A DNA stretch of 64,000 bases from Sinomonas cellulolyticus (GCF_014656475.1 NZ_BNCM01000007.1:62001-126000), one strand, 5' to 3'; shown: positions 26,581-36,582, counted from the first letter of the stretch. The notes: generated by a model not told the origin, from the letters alone. Numbers and translations: made by a program.

Positions 26581-27495
26581 TCACTCCGAGGTCGTGATCC
26601 ACGAGCCCGCTTCGAGCTCCCGGCGGAGGTTCTCGCGGGCCCGGGCACTCCACAGGCCACGGGCCGCGGGGGTGTGGAACAGCGGGTCCAAGCCCAGGAG
26701 CGACTCGAGGACGGACGCTCGGCCTGCCCGGAACACCTCGTCGGGCACATGGCCGAACTCCTCGCGTACTTGTGCCGCATAGCGCCGGTACCCGGCGAGG
26801 TCCCGGCCCAGCACGGCAAGGTCGGCGTCGCACAGGAGCTGCCCCCCGGTGTCATGCGCTTCGGGGGAGTGCGCCGTGGTGAGCCGCACGAGCCTGCCCA
26901 CCTCGGCCACCTCGGCATCGGGCAGCCCCGCCCCGCTCAGCCGTTCCTCGGCGAGCACGGCGGACTCCTCCTCGTCCTGGCCGGGGCGCGGCGGGTCGGT
27001 GGAGTAGACAGCATCGTGGAACCATGCCGCGAGAGCCACGGGCCGCGGCACTGCCCGGGCTGAGCCGGCATCGGCGATCGTGTCCAGAGAGCCCAGGACG
27101 GCAAACAGGTGGGCGCGCGTGTGGTACCGCCGATGCGGCTCGGCCCAGCGGTGCAGCAGTTCGCGGCCGAGCTCGGCGTGCCCGGGCAGGAGGGCCTCCC
27201 AGCGCTGAACGAGCGGAAGCTCGAGGGCGTTGGGCCGCTCGCGCGCCGGTACCCGCAGGCCGGAGGAGATGAGCGCCCGGGCGAGGTCGCGGCCCGTCAC
27301 GTGCCGCGCCCCGAGCGCCACGAGTTCGGCGTGGCGACGCTCCGGCACGTCATAGTGGTCCTCGTCGAAAGCCCGCTCCGGGATCCCGGCAGTGGCGGCA
27401 AAGGCGTGCAGCTCGGCCAGCGACGCGTCCGAGACGAGGTGCGCGAACACGGTCCCGTGGGCCGGCCAGATCGGGGAATCGATGAGGATTGCCAT
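26581..27495 (-). CDS. DUF4031 domain fused to an HD-type metal-dependent protein
   Basis: A 304-residue protein. Residues 1-85 match DUF4031 (MAILIDSPIWPAHGTVFAHLVSD, FDEDHYDVPERR). Residues about 95-300 resemble a predicted HD phosphohydrolase-like domain with HRRYHTRAHLFAVL, AWFHDAVY and DADLAVLG metal-ligand motifs. The substrate is unknown, perhaps a nucleotide. The start is MAILID at 27495; ATG 27507 (12 bases upstream) has GGAG at better spacing and could be used. It is divergent from clpB, so its promoter lies near the HAIR site. Confidence 0.75.
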   Translation of the reverse strand: MAILIDSPIWPAHGTVFAHLVSDASLAELHAFAATAGIPERAFDEDHYDVPERRHAELVALGARHVTGRDLARALISSGLRVPARERPNALELPLVQRWEALLPGHAELGRELLHRWAEPHRRYHTRAHLFAVLGSLDTIADAGSARAVPRPVALAAWFHDAVYSTDPPRPGQDEEESAVLAEERLSGAGLPDAEVAEVGRLVRLTTAHSPEAHDTGGQLLCDADLAVLGRDLAGYRRYAAQVREEFGHVPDEVFRAGRASVLESLLGLDPLFHTPAARGLWSARARENLRRELEAGSWITTSE

Positions 27496-27529
27496 GGCCA
27501 CCAGCATCCCACTCCAAGAAGCGCTGCAT

Positions 27530-27558
27530 TTGGCTGTCAAAGTTGAGCAAGATACACT
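27530..27558 (+). promoter_or_regulatory. clpB promoter
   Basis: -35 TTGGCT (27530-27535), 17-base spacer and -10 TACACT (27553-27558). The -10 is overlapped by the HAIR operator. The transcript would carry a leader of about 68 bases to the GTG start. Confidence 0.7.
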
Positions 27559-27562
27559 CAAC
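27542..27562. promoter_or_regulatory. HAIR element (HspR operator) upstream of clpB
   Basis: GTTGAGC-N7-ACTCAAC, a HAIR variant matching the consensus at five or more positions in each arm and lying on the clpB -10 box. It links clpB to the HspR regulon with the dnaK operon. Confidence 0.82.
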
Positions 27563-27589
27563 TTAGATGCGTTGACCTAAGTGAGGTCA
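27561..27589. repeat. Two nested palindromes in the clpB leader
   Basis: ACTTAG-N10-CTAAGT (27561-27582) and TGACCT-N5-AGGTCA (27573-27589) overlap and extend the HAIR site downstream. They may bind a second regulator or fold in the mRNA. The symmetry is seen; no role is known. Confidence 0.45.
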
Positions 27590-27633
27590 GCGCGGTTGGA
27601 TGGGTCCGGAAGCTGCGTCGAAGGGAGCATGTT

Positions 27634-30273
27634 GTGGACGTCAAATTCACTACCAAGAGCCAGGAAGCACTGTCTGCCGCGGCGATGAATGCCTCGACGG
27701 CGGGCAATCCCCAGGTGGAGCCCGCCCACCTGCTCAAGGCCCTCATGGACCAGCGGGACGGCGTCGCCGTGGCGCTCCTGCGCGCAACCGGTGCCGACCC
27801 CGACGCCGTGAGCGTCGCGGCCAGCACGGCCATCAAGGCCCTCCCGTCGAGCTCGGGCACCACCGTGGCCCAGGCGCAGCTCAGCCGCCAGGGGCTCCAG
27901 GTGATCCAGGCCGCCCAGCAGCAGGCCGAGCAGATGGGGGACAGCTTCGTCTCCACCGAGCACCTCCTGCTCGGGCTCGCGGCCGACGGCGGCCCGGCTG
28001 GCGCCGCGCTGCGGGACAACGGTGCGGCGCTCGAGTCGCTCAAGGCCGCCCTTCCGGGCGTGCGGGGCGACCGCAGGGTGGATTCCCCGGACCCTGAGAA
28101 CACCTTCCAGGCGCTCGAGAAGTACGGCACGGACCTCACCGCCATTGCCCGCTCCGGCAAGCTCGACCCGGTGATCGGACGCGACTCCGAGATCCGCCGG
28201 GTCGTCCAGGTCCTCTCCCGCCGCACCAAGAACAACCCTGTGCTGATCGGTGAACCCGGCGTCGGCAAGACTGCCGTCGTGGAGGGCCTCGCCCAGCGCA
28301 TCGTGGCCGGGGACGTCCCCGAGAGCCTGCGCGGCAAGACCCTCATCGCCCTGGACCTCGGCTCGATGGTCGCAGGCGCGAAGTACCGCGGCGAGTTCGA
28401 GGAGCGGCTCAAGGCCGTCCTCGAGGAGATCAAGGCCTCCGAGGGCCAGATCGTCACGTTCATCGACGAGATCCACACCGTGGTCGGCGCCGGCGCGACG
28501 GGCGATTCCTCGATGGACGCCGGCAACATGCTCAAGCCCATGCTGGCCCGCGGCGAGCTGCGACTCATCGGCGCGACGACGCTGGACGAGTACCGCGAGA
28601 ACATCGAGAAGGACGCCGCTCTCGAGCGCCGCTTCCAGCAGGTGTTCGTCGGCGAGCCGAGCGTGGACGACACCATCGCGATCCTCCGCGGTCTCAAGGA
28701 GCGCTACGAGGCGCACCACAAGGTCGCGATCGCCGACTCGGCCCTTGTCGCGGCCGCCACGCTGTCCAACCGCTACATCTCCGGGCGCCAGCTCCCGGAC
28801 AAGGCGATCGACCTCGTCGACGAGGCGGCGTCCCGACTGAGGATGGAGATCGACTCGGCGCCCGAGGAGATCGACCAGCTGCGCCGCGCCGTCGACCGGC
28901 TCACGATGGAAGAGCTTGCCCTCGAGGACGAGACCGATGCCGCGAGCGTGGAGCGGCTTGCTGCGCTCCGCGAGGACATGGCGGACAAGAAGGAGCAGCT
29001 CGCGGGGCTCAATGCCCGGTGGGAGGCCGAGAAGGCGGGCCTGAACCGGGTCGGCGAGCTCAAGGCGAAGCTCGACGAGCTGCGGTCGCTGGCCGACAAG
29101 GCCCAGCGCGAAGGCGACCTCGGGGAAGCCTCCCGCATCCTGTACGGCGAGATCCCCACGCTCGAGCGCGAACTCGCCCAGGCAAACGCGGAGGCGGCCG
29201 AGCAGGACACGGGGGGCAAGGCCACCATGGTGGCCGAGGAGGTCACCGCGGACGACATCGCCGAGGTCATCTCCGCCTGGACGGGCATCCCCGCCGGCCG
29301 CATGCTGCAGGGCGAGAGCCAGAAGCTCCTGCACATGGAGGAGGAGCTCGGCAAGCGGCTCATCGGCCAGAGCAAGGCGGTCGCCGCGGTCTCCGACGCC
29401 GTGCGGCGCGCCCGCGCGGGGATCAGCGATCCCAACCGGCCCACGGGCTCCTTCCTGTTCCTCGGCCCCACCGGCGTCGGCAAGACCGAGCTCGCGAAGG
29501 CGCTCGCGGACTTCCTCTTCGATGACGAGCGCGCCATGGTGCGCATCGACATGTCTGAGTACTCGGAGAAGCACGCCGTGGCCCGGCTCGTCGGTGCCCC
29601 TCCGGGCTACGTCGGGTACGAGGAGGGCGGCCAGCTGACCGAGGCCGTGCGCCGGCGCCCGTACTCGGTGATCCTGCTCGACGAGGTCGAGAAGGCCCAC
29701 CCCGAGGTCTTCGACATCCTCCTGCAGGTGCTCGACGACGGGCGCCTCACGGACGGGCAGGGCCGCACCGTGGACTTCCGCAACGTGATCCTCGTCCTGA
29801 CCTCCAACCTCGGCAGCCAGTTCCTCGTGGACCCGGACCTGAGCGAGGAGTCGAAGCGGGAGGCCGTCATGAGCGTGGTCAACGCCTCGTTCAAGCCCGA
29901 GTTCCTCAACAGGCTCGACGACGTGATCATGTTCGACGCGCTCTCCGTGGACGAGCTCTCCCGGATCGTGGAACTGCAGGTCGCCTCGCTCCAGTCGCGG
30001 CTCACCGAGCGCCGGCTCACCCTCGAGGTGAGCGATGCTGCGAGGGCCTGGCTCGCGATGACCGGCTACGATCCCGCGTACGGCGCGCGGCCGCTGCGCC
30101 GGCTCGTGCAGCGTGAGATCGGCGACCGCCTGGCCCGGGAGATCCTGGCAGGGGAGATTGCCGACGGTGACACGGTCCTCGTGGACGTGGCAGATGTCAC
30201 GGTCGACTTCAAGGACCTCGCGGGCGCCTCGAGCGGACTGAGCGTCACGCGCAAGGAGCCCGCGGTCCAGTAG
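27634..30273 (+). CDS. clpB: ATP-dependent disaggregase ClpB
   Basis: An 879-residue AAA+ chaperone. N-domain (1-145), first AAA domain with Walker A GEPGVGKT and [14 protein letters not shown], a long coiled-coil M-domain (about 410-520) and a second AAA domain with GPTGVGKT and [13 protein letters not shown]. The M-domain separates ClpB from ClpA/ClpC. With DnaK it pulls apart protein aggregates. The GTG start at 27634 is preceded by AAGGGAG. An HspR box before it joins it to the heat-shock regulon. Confidence 0.97.
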   Translation: MDVKFTTKSQEALSAAAMNASTAGNPQVEPAHLLKALMDQRDGVAVALLRATGADPDAVSVAASTAIKALPSSSGTTVAQAQLSRQGLQVIQAAQQQAEQMGDSFVSTEHLLLGLAADGGPAGAALRDNGAALESLKAALPGVRGDRRVDSPDPENTFQALEKYGTDLTAIARSGKLDPVIGRDSEIRRVVQVLSRRTKNNPVLIGEPGVGKTAVVEGLAQRIVAGDVPESLRGKTLIALDLGSMVAGAKYRGEFEERLKAVLEEIKASEGQIVTFIDEIHTVVGAGATGDSSMDAGNMLKPMLARGELRLIGATTLDEYRENIEKDAALERRFQQVFVGEPSVDDTIAILRGLKERYEAHHKVAIADSALVAAATLSNRYISGRQLPDKAIDLVDEAASRLRMEIDSAPEEIDQLRRAVDRLTMEELALEDETDAASVERLAALREDMADKKEQLAGLNARWEAEKAGLNRVGELKAKLDELRSLADKAQREGDLGEASRILYGEIPTLERELAQANAEAAEQDTGGKATMVAEEVTADDIAEVISAWTGIPAGRMLQGESQKLLHMEEELGKRLIGQSKAVAAVSDAVRRARAGISDPNRPTGSFLFLGPTGVGKTELAKALADFLFDDERAMVRIDMSEYSEKHAVARLVGAPPGYVGYEEGGQLTEAVRRRPYSVILLDEVEKAHPEVFDILLQVLDDGRLTDGQGRTVDFRNVILVLTSNLGSQFLVDPDLSEESKREAVMSVVNASFKPEFLNRLDDVIMFDALSVDELSRIVELQVASLQSRLTERRLTLEVSDAARAWLAMTGYDPAYGARPLRRLVQREIGDRLAREILAGEIADGDTVLVDVADVTVDFKDLAGASSGLSVTRKEPAVQ

Positions 30274-30302
30274 TCCTCAGGCCGGTAGGAGGATGGACTC
30301 GG

Positions 30303-30348
30303 GCCCCCTGCCGCCGGGAAACGCACTGCGGTCCCGGCGGCAGGGGGC
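30303..30348. terminator. Strong terminator after clpB
   Basis: Perfect 16-base arms (30303-30318 and 30333-30348) around a 14-base loop, followed by TT. It lies 29 bases after the clpB stop and serves the convergent septum-formation-like gene too. Confidence 0.85.
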
Positions 30349-30379
30349 TTATGCCACCCTGAGCGGGGGGTGTCGCCGA

Positions 30380-31087
30380 TCAGTGGAGGAACGAAGCGGT
30401 GAGCGTGTTCCCGTCCGTGGTCACGATGTAGCAGTCCATGCGCCGGTCGCCGGAGGCCCAGCCCTCCTGGCTCGGGTAGGCCGAGCTCTGCTTGAGGTTG
30501 CCCGTGTTCTCCGGAAGCTTGATGTCAGGCGCCTTGCACAGCTGGCCTGCGCGCTGCTCGAGCGCTTCGCGGCCGGGGTAGGCCTCCTCGGCGGGGGCGT
30601 TCTCGACGCCGACGAGCTGCGCCGAGTGGGGCTGGGAGCACTCCACGGTGGTCCCCGAGGTGGCCGCGGCGTCGAAGTCGACGAAGCAGTCTCCCTTCGC
30701 GTACGCGGTGGAGTCCACGGCGGGCTTGCGGCCCGCGCCGGCCAGTGCCGCAATGCCCCAGATGATCAGTCCGACGGCCACGATTGCCGCGATCAGGTAC
30801 ACCGTTCCCCTCCGACGGCGACGGGCACGCGCTTCGCGCCGTGAGCCCAGTCCTGGACCGTCAGAGCCTGCCGTCCCGCGGCCCATCCAGTCTGGGCGGC
30901 CCGACTGGCGAGACTGGCCAAGACGTCCCAAGCGGCCGAGCCAGCGGGGGCGGCTCAGCCGGCCCAACCGGCCGGCCGAGCCGCCAGGATCTGCTGGAAT
31001 TGCAGGCTTCGGGGCGCGGGCAGGCTTGGGCGGGGGCGGGGGAAAGTGCCCCGGGCGTGGGGCGCCGGGGAGGTTGGGCGTGCTCAT
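30380..31087 (-). CDS. Pro-rich membrane protein with septum-formation-like domain
   Basis: A 235-residue protein: a Pro/Arg/Gly-rich cytoplasmic region (about 1-92), one transmembrane helix (about 95-118), and an extracytoplasmic domain with three Cys (AKGDCFVDFDAA, TVECSQPHSAQLVG, MDCYIVTT). The CFVDF...VECSQPHSAQ pattern matches the actinobacterial septum_form domain (DUF4190-linked family) of unknown function. The low-complexity N-terminus repeats LGRLGR. It is a single gene, convergent with clpB. Confidence 0.7.
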   Translation of the reverse strand: MSTPNLPGAPRPGHFPPPPPKPARAPKPAIPADPGGSAGRLGRLSRPRWLGRLGRLGQSRQSGRPDWMGRGTAGSDGPGLGSRREARARRRRRGTVYLIAAIVAVGLIIWGIAALAGAGRKPAVDSTAYAKGDCFVDFDAAATSGTTVECSQPHSAQLVGVENAPAEEAYPGREALEQRAGQLCKAPDIKLPENTGNLKQSSAYPSQEGWASGDRRMDCYIVTTDGNTLTASFLH

Positions 31088-31265
31088 GCACTGGGCTCGC
31101 TTCCTTGTAGCTCACACGGCCAGTGGACAGCGCCGAGGCGAATACGCATGCCGGCGCAATTACATGTAGTCTAGACCTACGACAAATTGATCAGACACTC
31201 CGGGGCCTCGCGAGCATGCCCTTCGCGACAACCTCCGGGACCGACGCAAAAGAGGGGGTCACGCC

Positions 31266-31496
31266 ATGGGGCGCGGCCGTCAAAAGGCTAAGGCAACCAA
31301 GCAGGCCCGGGACATCAAGTACTACAGCCCTAGTACTGACTACCGAGCTCTCGAGCGCGAACTCGGCTCGCAGGGTGGCCATTCTTCTCACCGGTACTCC
31401 GACGACTCCGAACCGGACTACTCCGAGTACGAGGACAAGTACGGGGATCAGTTTGCCGACGATGACGATGACGAGGACTCCCGCCGGATCGGCTGA
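31266..31496 (+). CDS. DUF3073 family protein
   Basis: A 76-residue protein with the actinobacterial DUF3073 pattern: MGRGRQKAKATKQARDIKYY followed by a Tyr/Asp-rich tail (SEYEDKYGDQFADDDDDED). Highly charged and probably nucleic-acid or ribosome associated, but the function is unknown. ATG 31266 has AGGGGG upstream. A TAGTCT box lies about 95 bases upstream. The family is often found near purM, as here. Confidence 0.92.
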   Translation: MGRGRQKAKATKQARDIKYYSPSTDYRALERELGSQGGHSSHRYSDDSEPDYSEYEDKYGDQFADDDDDEDSRRIG

Positions 31497-31568
31497 GCAC
31501 TGAACTCGTTCGAACACCCCGCCGTCGCTGGAGCGCACGCCGCCGCTCTGAGGTCCATTGCGCGCGAG

Positions 31569-32441
31569 GTGACCGAGACCGCGGAACCGCAGGCCCCCGC
31601 CGTCGCCCGTGAGGGAATCCTGGGGATGCTCCGGGAGGGGGCAGTGCTCGCGCTCACCGGCGCTGGGGTGTCCACGGCGTCGGGAATCCCCGACTACCGC
31701 GGCCCCCAGGGCTCATGGCGTAAGCACCGCCCCATGACATACCAGGAGTTCCGGCACGATTCCGAAGCCCGCCACAGGTACTGGGCGCGCAGCTACATTG
31801 GCTGGCGGCACCTGAACCGTGCAGAGCCGAACCGCGCCCACCGCGTGCTCGCGGACCTCGAGTCGCGCGGTTCCCTGGCCGGGGTGGTCACCCAGAACGT
31901 GGACGGCCTGCACGCTGCCGCCGGGACCCGGCACCTCGTGACACTGCACGGCGACCTGGACAAGGTGGTGTGCCTCAACTGCGGCAACGTCGAGGGCCGC
32001 ACCAATCTCGATGAGCGCCTCGCCCAGGCCAACCCCGGCTACGCCGAGGCGGTCGCCCACGATCCCGCGGCCGTCAACCCCGACGGCGACGTGGAACTCG
32101 ACTCCCACTGGATCGGCCGTTTCGTCATGGTCCCGTGCCTCGTGTGCGGCTCCGACATGCTCAAGCCGGACGTGGTCTACTTCGGCGAGAGCGTTCCCCC
32201 TGCACGCAAGGAACGCGCGACGGCGATGCTCGCCTCCGCACGCAGCCTCCTCGTGCTCGGCTCGTCGCTGGCCGTCATGAGCGGCTTCAGATTCGTCCTG
32301 GACGCCGTCCATCAGGGGAAGCCCGTGGGGATCGTGAACCAGGGGCCGTCCCGGGGTGACACGCGGGCGCAGTGGCGTTGGCGCACGGAGGTGGGGGGCG
32401 CCCTCGAGGAGCTCTCCGCGCTGCTGGCCCTCGGCGCATAG
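31569..32441 (+). CDS. Sir2-family NAD-dependent protein deacylase
   Basis: A 290-residue class II-type sirtuin: GAGVSTASGIPDYRG (NAD loop), TQNVDGLH, HGDL (catalytic His), two zinc pairs CLNC and CLVC, and GSSLAVMSGFRF. It removes acyl groups from lysine using NAD. GTG 31569 is the only plausible start; the frame is open further up to the DUF3073 stop without another standard start and with no clear ribosome site, so coupling to DUF3073 is possible. Confidence 0.9.
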   Translation: MTETAEPQAPAVAREGILGMLREGAVLALTGAGVSTASGIPDYRGPQGSWRKHRPMTYQEFRHDSEARHRYWARSYIGWRHLNRAEPNRAHRVLADLESRGSLAGVVTQNVDGLHAAAGTRHLVTLHGDLDKVVCLNCGNVEGRTNLDERLAQANPGYAEAVAHDPAAVNPDGDVELDSHWIGRFVMVPCLVCGSDMLKPDVVYFGESVPPARKERATAMLASARSLLVLGSSLAVMSGFRFVLDAVHQGKPVGIVNQGPSRGDTRAQWRWRTEVGGALEELSALLALGA

Positions 32442-32448
32442 CAGACTT

Positions 32449-32467
32449 CCAGGGGCGTTGCCCCTGG
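32449..32467. terminator. Bidirectional hairpin between sirtuin and P450
   Basis: CCAGGGGC, GTT, GCCCCTGG: a perfect 8-base stem with a 3-base loop seven bases after the sirtuin stop, touching the P450 stop on the other strand. No U-tract. Confidence 0.65.
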
Positions 32468-32469
32468 CG

Positions 32470-33675
32470 TCAGGCGAGCCGCACGCCGACCGTGCTCCAG
32501 CCTCCGGAGGGATAGGCTGCGCGCCGGGGCTCCTCTCCCGCGGGCTCGATCGACGCGGTGGCGCCGAGGAGCTCCTGCAGGAGGACGCTGAGCTCGAGCC
32601 GCGCGAGCGGGGCCCCGGGGCATGCGTGGATGCCTTCCCCATAGAGCAGGTTGTCGGCCGGGTTGCGGTCGAGCCTGAACTCGTCGGCGTGGTCGAAGAC
32701 GGCTTCGTCCCGGTTCGCCGAGGCCCAGAGCACCACCACGCGCTCCCCGGCGGGGATGATGCGGCCGCCCACTTCGACCTCCCGCGTCGTGCGGCGCCGG
32801 TTCGCTATCAGCGGCGCATCGATGCGGAGGATCTCGTCGCTCGCGCGGGCGAGCAGCCCGGCGTCGTGCCTCCGGGCGCGGAGGTCGCCCTGCACGTCAG
32901 GATGGCGGGCGAGGAAGCGGACCAGGATCCCCACGCTCGCGGCAATCGTGCCGAGCTCGCCGACCGTCCAGTTGCGTACGATCGAGACGATCTCCTCGTC
33001 GGTGAGGGGACGGCCGTCGATCTGCTCGCCGAGGAGCTCGGTGGTGGCGTCCATGGGCGGCTCGGCGCCGGAGGTCCGAGCCTCTCGGCGCGTCTCGAGC
33101 TGTTCGCGGATGTACCCGTCGAACTCCAGGGCGATCGCGGACATCGCCTTGCGGTCCAGCCTGAGTGTCGCGGCCTGGTTCTTCCGGGTCCACTCGCGCA
33201 GGGGGCCGTGGAGTGTTTCCGGCCAGCCCATGAAGGCGCACTGGACCTCATTCGCGAAGGGCTCGGCCAGCGCGGCCATGGCATCCACCTCGGTGTCCCG
33301 GGCGAGGCCGGCGACGAGCCGGTGCGCGATCCTGCGGCAGGTGGGCTCGAAGGCGTGCATGCGCCAGGGCGTGTAGTACTTGTCCACGATCGCCCGATAT
33401 GGCCCGTGCTCCGGGGGGTCCATACCGTTCGGCACCGTCAGATGGGCGGAGACGGCGTTCGAGAACGACCGGGGATCCTCGAGGATGGCCCGGTTGTCCG
33501 CGTGGCCGAACACGGCCCAGTTGCCCTGGGCACCGAGCGCCACGGGGCAGCGGCCCCTCATCGCGTCGTACGCCGCGATCTGGTCGGCCTGGACCTCCTC
33601 GGAACGGGGATCCCAGTCGAACGCGGGAACGGCGTCGCGCGCCGTGTCATCACGCTTCTGCTCCACGGGCTCCAC
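32470..33675 (-). CDS. Cytochrome P450
   Basis: A 401-residue P450. Heme ligand loop YGEGIHACPG with C352, ExxR at E281-R284 (DEILR), and the PERF-like region DEFRLDRNP. The I-helix reads VGELGT (238-243) where most P450s have AGxETT, so the usual acid-Thr pair for oxygen activation is altered. This could reflect peroxygenase-like or other chemistry, or a shifted alignment. The GTG start at 33675 has no ribosome site; it lies 40 bases after purM on the same strand, so it may depend on purF-purM transcription. Its substrate and redox partner are not seen. Confidence 0.85.
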   Translation of the reverse strand: MEPVEQKRDDTARDAVPAFDWDPRSEEVQADQIAAYDAMRGRCPVALGAQGNWAVFGHADNRAILEDPRSFSNAVSAHLTVPNGMDPPEHGPYRAIVDKYYTPWRMHAFEPTCRRIAHRLVAGLARDTEVDAMAALAEPFANEVQCAFMGWPETLHGPLREWTRKNQAATLRLDRKAMSAIALEFDGYIREQLETRREARTSGAEPPMDATTELLGEQIDGRPLTDEEIVSIVRNWTVGELGTIAASVGILVRFLARHPDVQGDLRARRHDAGLLARASDEILRIDAPLIANRRRTTREVEVGGRIIPAGERVVVLWASANRDEAVFDHADEFRLDRNPADNLLYGEGIHACPGAPLARLELSVLLQELLGATASIEPAGEEPRRAAYPSGGWSTVGVRLA

Positions 33676-33715
33676 GGTGCCAGACGGCCGCCGCGCGGGG
33701 AAGGTCCCGCGCCGG

Positions 33716-34903
33716 TCAGGCGTAGGCGTTCACGAGGCGGACGGCGCCGCCGTCCACGCCCTTGGCGCCCTGCACGTAGTCGGAGCCGCCAGTGGCCGCC
33801 AGGCTGGGGTCGTCGGCGCCGACCGCGCCCATGACCCACGCGGGCAGCCCGCGCTCGGCCAGACGGGCGAGGGCCGCGTCAGCAGCGTCGGGTGCCACGA
33901 TCGCGACCATGCCCACGCCGAGGTTCAGCGTCCGCTCGAGGTCGGCCTGCGGCACGTTCCCCAGCTGAGAGATGACCTTGAAGATCGCCGGGAGCTCCCA
34001 CGTGGAGCGGTCCACGGTGGCCAGGAGGCCCTTGGGGAGCACGCGGGCGAGGTTGGCTGCGAGGCCGCCGCCGGTCACGTGGCTGAAGCCGCGCAGCGGA
34101 AGCCCAGTACCGGAGTCCGCGCCGTTGAGCGCGCGCACGAGGTCGAGGCAGTCGGCGGCGTACACGCGCGTCGGCTCGAGGAGCTCCTCGCCGAGCGTGC
34201 GGCCCAGCTCCGAGACCTGGCGGTCGAGGGCCCAGCCGGCGTGGTTGATGACCCGGCGCACGAGCGAGTACCCGTTCGAGTGGATGCCCGAGGACGCCAT
34301 GCCGATCACGACGTCGCCCTCCCGGACCCGATCGGGACCGAGCAGCGCGTCGGCCTCGACCACACCGGTCGCCGCGCCCGCGACGTCGTACTCGCTCTCC
34401 CCGAGGAGACCGGGGTGCTCGGCGGTCTCGCCGCCCACGAGCGCGGTGCCCGCGACCGAGCAGGCAGCCGCGATGCCGCGGACGATGTCCGCGATCCGCT
34501 CAGGGACGACCCTCCCGCACGCGATGTAGTCAGTCATGTACAGCGGCTCCGCGCCGACCACCACGATGTCGTCCACGACCATGCCCACGAGGTCGAACCC
34601 GATGGTGTCGTGCACGTCCATGGCCTGGGCGATCGCGACCTTGGTGCCCACGCCGTCCGTGGACGTCGCGAGCAGCGGGCGCTTGTAGGACGTCAGGCGG
34701 GAGACGTCGAAGAGCCCGGCGAAGCCGCCGACGCCGCCCAGCACCGAGGCGTTGTGCGTCGCCTTCACGGCGTCCTTCATGAGCTCGACGGCGCGGTCCC
34801 CGGCCTCGACGTCGACTCCAGCGCCAGCGTAGGTGATCACCGTGCTGGCGGTCCCGGACTGGGTGGTGCCGGCGGGGCGGGGCTGTGCGGGCGTGGCGCT
34901 CAT
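33716..34903 (-). CDS. purM: Phosphoribosylformylglycinamidine cyclo-ligase
   Basis: A 395-residue AIR synthase. ATSTDGVGTKVAIAQ, FDLVGMVVDDIVVVGAEPLYMTD and GFSHVTGGGLAANLARVLP are hallmark blocks of the family. It closes the imidazole ring in purine synthesis. ATG 34903 overlaps the purF stop (ATGA), so the two are translationally coupled. The N-terminus carries a 20-residue Ala/Pro/Thr extension. Confidence 0.97.
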   Translation of the reverse strand: MSATPAQPRPAGTTQSGTASTVITYAGAGVDVEAGDRAVELMKDAVKATHNASVLGGVGGFAGLFDVSRLTSYKRPLLATSTDGVGTKVAIAQAMDVHDTIGFDLVGMVVDDIVVVGAEPLYMTDYIACGRVVPERIADIVRGIAAACSVAGTALVGGETAEHPGLLGESEYDVAGAATGVVEADALLGPDRVREGDVVIGMASSGIHSNGYSLVRRVINHAGWALDRQVSELGRTLGEELLEPTRVYAADCLDLVRALNGADSGTGLPLRGFSHVTGGGLAANLARVLPKGLLATVDRSTWELPAIFKVISQLGNVPQADLERTLNLGVGMVAIVAPDAADAALARLAERGLPAWVMGAVGADDPSLAATGGSDYVQGAKGVDGGAVRLVNAYA

Positions 34904-36570
34904 ACGGTCTCTCTCCTGGCGGCGTCGGGCGTCTTGTCGGCATCGGTCAGCAGGGGCTCGAACTCCGAGTCCGGACCCGGGTCGCAGCCGGTCGAGCCGG
35001 GGTGGCCGCCGTCCTCGCCCTCGGCGATGGGGACCCTCTCCGGCTCGGGCAACCCGGCAGCGGCATCGTCGCCGTCGTGCGCGATCTCGGCGTCTGCGGT
35101 GCGGGTTCCGCGGCGCTCGAGCACGTTCTTCCCGAGCTTGTCCGCGCTCGGCAGCTCGATGGGGTACCTGCCGGTGAAGCAGGCCGTGCACAGGCGCTCG
35201 CGCGGCTGCTGGGTCGCGGCGATCATGCCGTCCTCGGAGATGTATCCCAGGGAGTCAGCGCCGATGGCCTGGGAGATCTCCTCGATCGTTGCGCCGTTGG
35301 CGATGAGCTCCGCGCGGGAGGCGAAGTCGATGCCGTAGAAGCACGGCCACTTCACCGGCGGCGAGGAGATCTTGACGTGGACCTCAGCGGCGCCCGCCTC
35401 GCGCAGCATCCGCACGATGGCACGCTGCGTGTTGCCGCGGACGATCGAATCGTCGACCACGACCACGCGCTTGCCGCGGATCACCGACTCGAGGGCGTTG
35501 AGCTTGAGCCGGATGCCGAGCTGGCGGAGGGTCTGGGAGGGCTGGATGAACGTGCGGCCCACGTAGGCGTTCTTGACGAACCCGTGGGCGAACGGGATGC
35601 CCGACTCCTCCGCATAGCCCACCGCGGCCGGGGTGCCGGATTCGGGGACGGGGATGACGATGTCGGCGTCGTGCGTGTTCTCGCGGGCGAGCTGGCGGCC
35701 CATCTCCACGCGGGACTCGTAGACCGAGCGGCCCGCGATCGCTGCATCCGGGCGCGCGAGGTAGACGTACTCGAAGACGCAGCCTGCGGGGGTGGGCTTG
35801 CCGAAGCGCTGGGAGCGCACGCCGTGCTCGTCGATCGCGATGAACTCGCCGGGCTCGATCTCGCGGATGAAGCTCGCACCGACCGTCGCGAGGGCCGACT
35901 GCTCGGATGCGACCACCCAGCCGCGCTCAAGGCGCCCCAGAACCAGCGGACGGATCCCGTAGGTGTCCCGCGCTGCGTAGATCGTGTTCTCGTCCATGAA
36001 GACGAAGCAGAAGCCGCCGCGGATCTTGGGCAGCAGCTCCATCGCGGTCTCCTCGAGCGTCTGGCCCTTCCGGCCCGCGAGGAGCGCCGTCACGAGCGCC
36101 GTGTCCGAGGTGTTGCCCTGCTTCATCTCGCCGGTGAGCTCGCCGCCCGTGAGGTCCTCGATCATGTCGCGGAGCTCTGCGGTGTTGGTGAGGTTGCCGT
36201 TGTGGGCGAGGGCCACCGTGCCGGACGAGGTGGCGCCGAGCGTCGGCTGCGCATTCGCCCAGTGGCTCGCGCCGGTCGTCGAGTAGCGGCAGTGGCCCAC
36301 CGCAAGGTGCCCGGTGAGCGAGTTCAGCGTCGACTCGTCGAACACCTGGGACACGAGCCCCATGTCCTTGTAGACGCTGATGCGCTCGCCATCGCTCGTG
36401 GCGATGCCCGCCGATTCCTGGCCTCGGTGCTGGAGCGCGTACAGGCCGTAGTAGGTGAGCTTGGCGACCTCCTCGCCGGGCGCCCAGAGCCCGAAGACGC
36501 CACAGGCGTCCTTCGGGCCCTTGTCGAGGGGATCGAGGTCATGGGAGAGGAGTCCGTCAGCGCGTACCAC
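34900..36570 (-). CDS. purF: Amidophosphoribosyltransferase
   Basis: A 556-residue enzyme: CGVFGLWAP after a short propeptide with the N-terminal nucleophile Cys, a glutaminase domain (RGQESAGIA, CRYSTTG) and a PRTase domain with VVVVDDSIVRGNT. The propeptide (about 22 residues) is cleaved in this class, and cysteines near the C-terminus (CTACFTG) fit an iron-sulfur type. It commits PRPP to purines. The last 60 residues are an acidic extension carrying AHDGDD from the dispersed 13-mer. GTG 36570 lies six bases after GACAAT: a leaderless start. It couples to purM. Confidence 0.95.
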   Translation of the reverse strand: MVRADGLLSHDLDPLDKGPKDACGVFGLWAPGEEVAKLTYYGLYALQHRGQESAGIATSDGERISVYKDMGLVSQVFDESTLNSLTGHLAVGHCRYSTTGASHWANAQPTLGATSSGTVALAHNGNLTNTAELRDMIEDLTGGELTGEMKQGNTSDTALVTALLAGRKGQTLEETAMELLPKIRGGFCFVFMDENTIYAARDTYGIRPLVLGRLERGWVVASEQSALATVGASFIREIEPGEFIAIDEHGVRSQRFGKPTPAGCVFEYVYLARPDAAIAGRSVYESRVEMGRQLARENTHDADIVIPVPESGTPAAVGYAEESGIPFAHGFVKNAYVGRTFIQPSQTLRQLGIRLKLNALESVIRGKRVVVVDDSIVRGNTQRAIVRMLREAGAAEVHVKISSPPVKWPCFYGIDFASRAELIANGATIEEISQAIGADSLGYISEDGMIAATQQPRERLCTACFTGRYPIELPSADKLGKNVLERRGTRTADAEIAHDGDDAAAGLPEPERVPIAEGEDGGHPGSTGCDPGPDSEFEPLLTDADKTPDAARRETV

Positions 36571-36582
36571 TGGCCAATTGTC

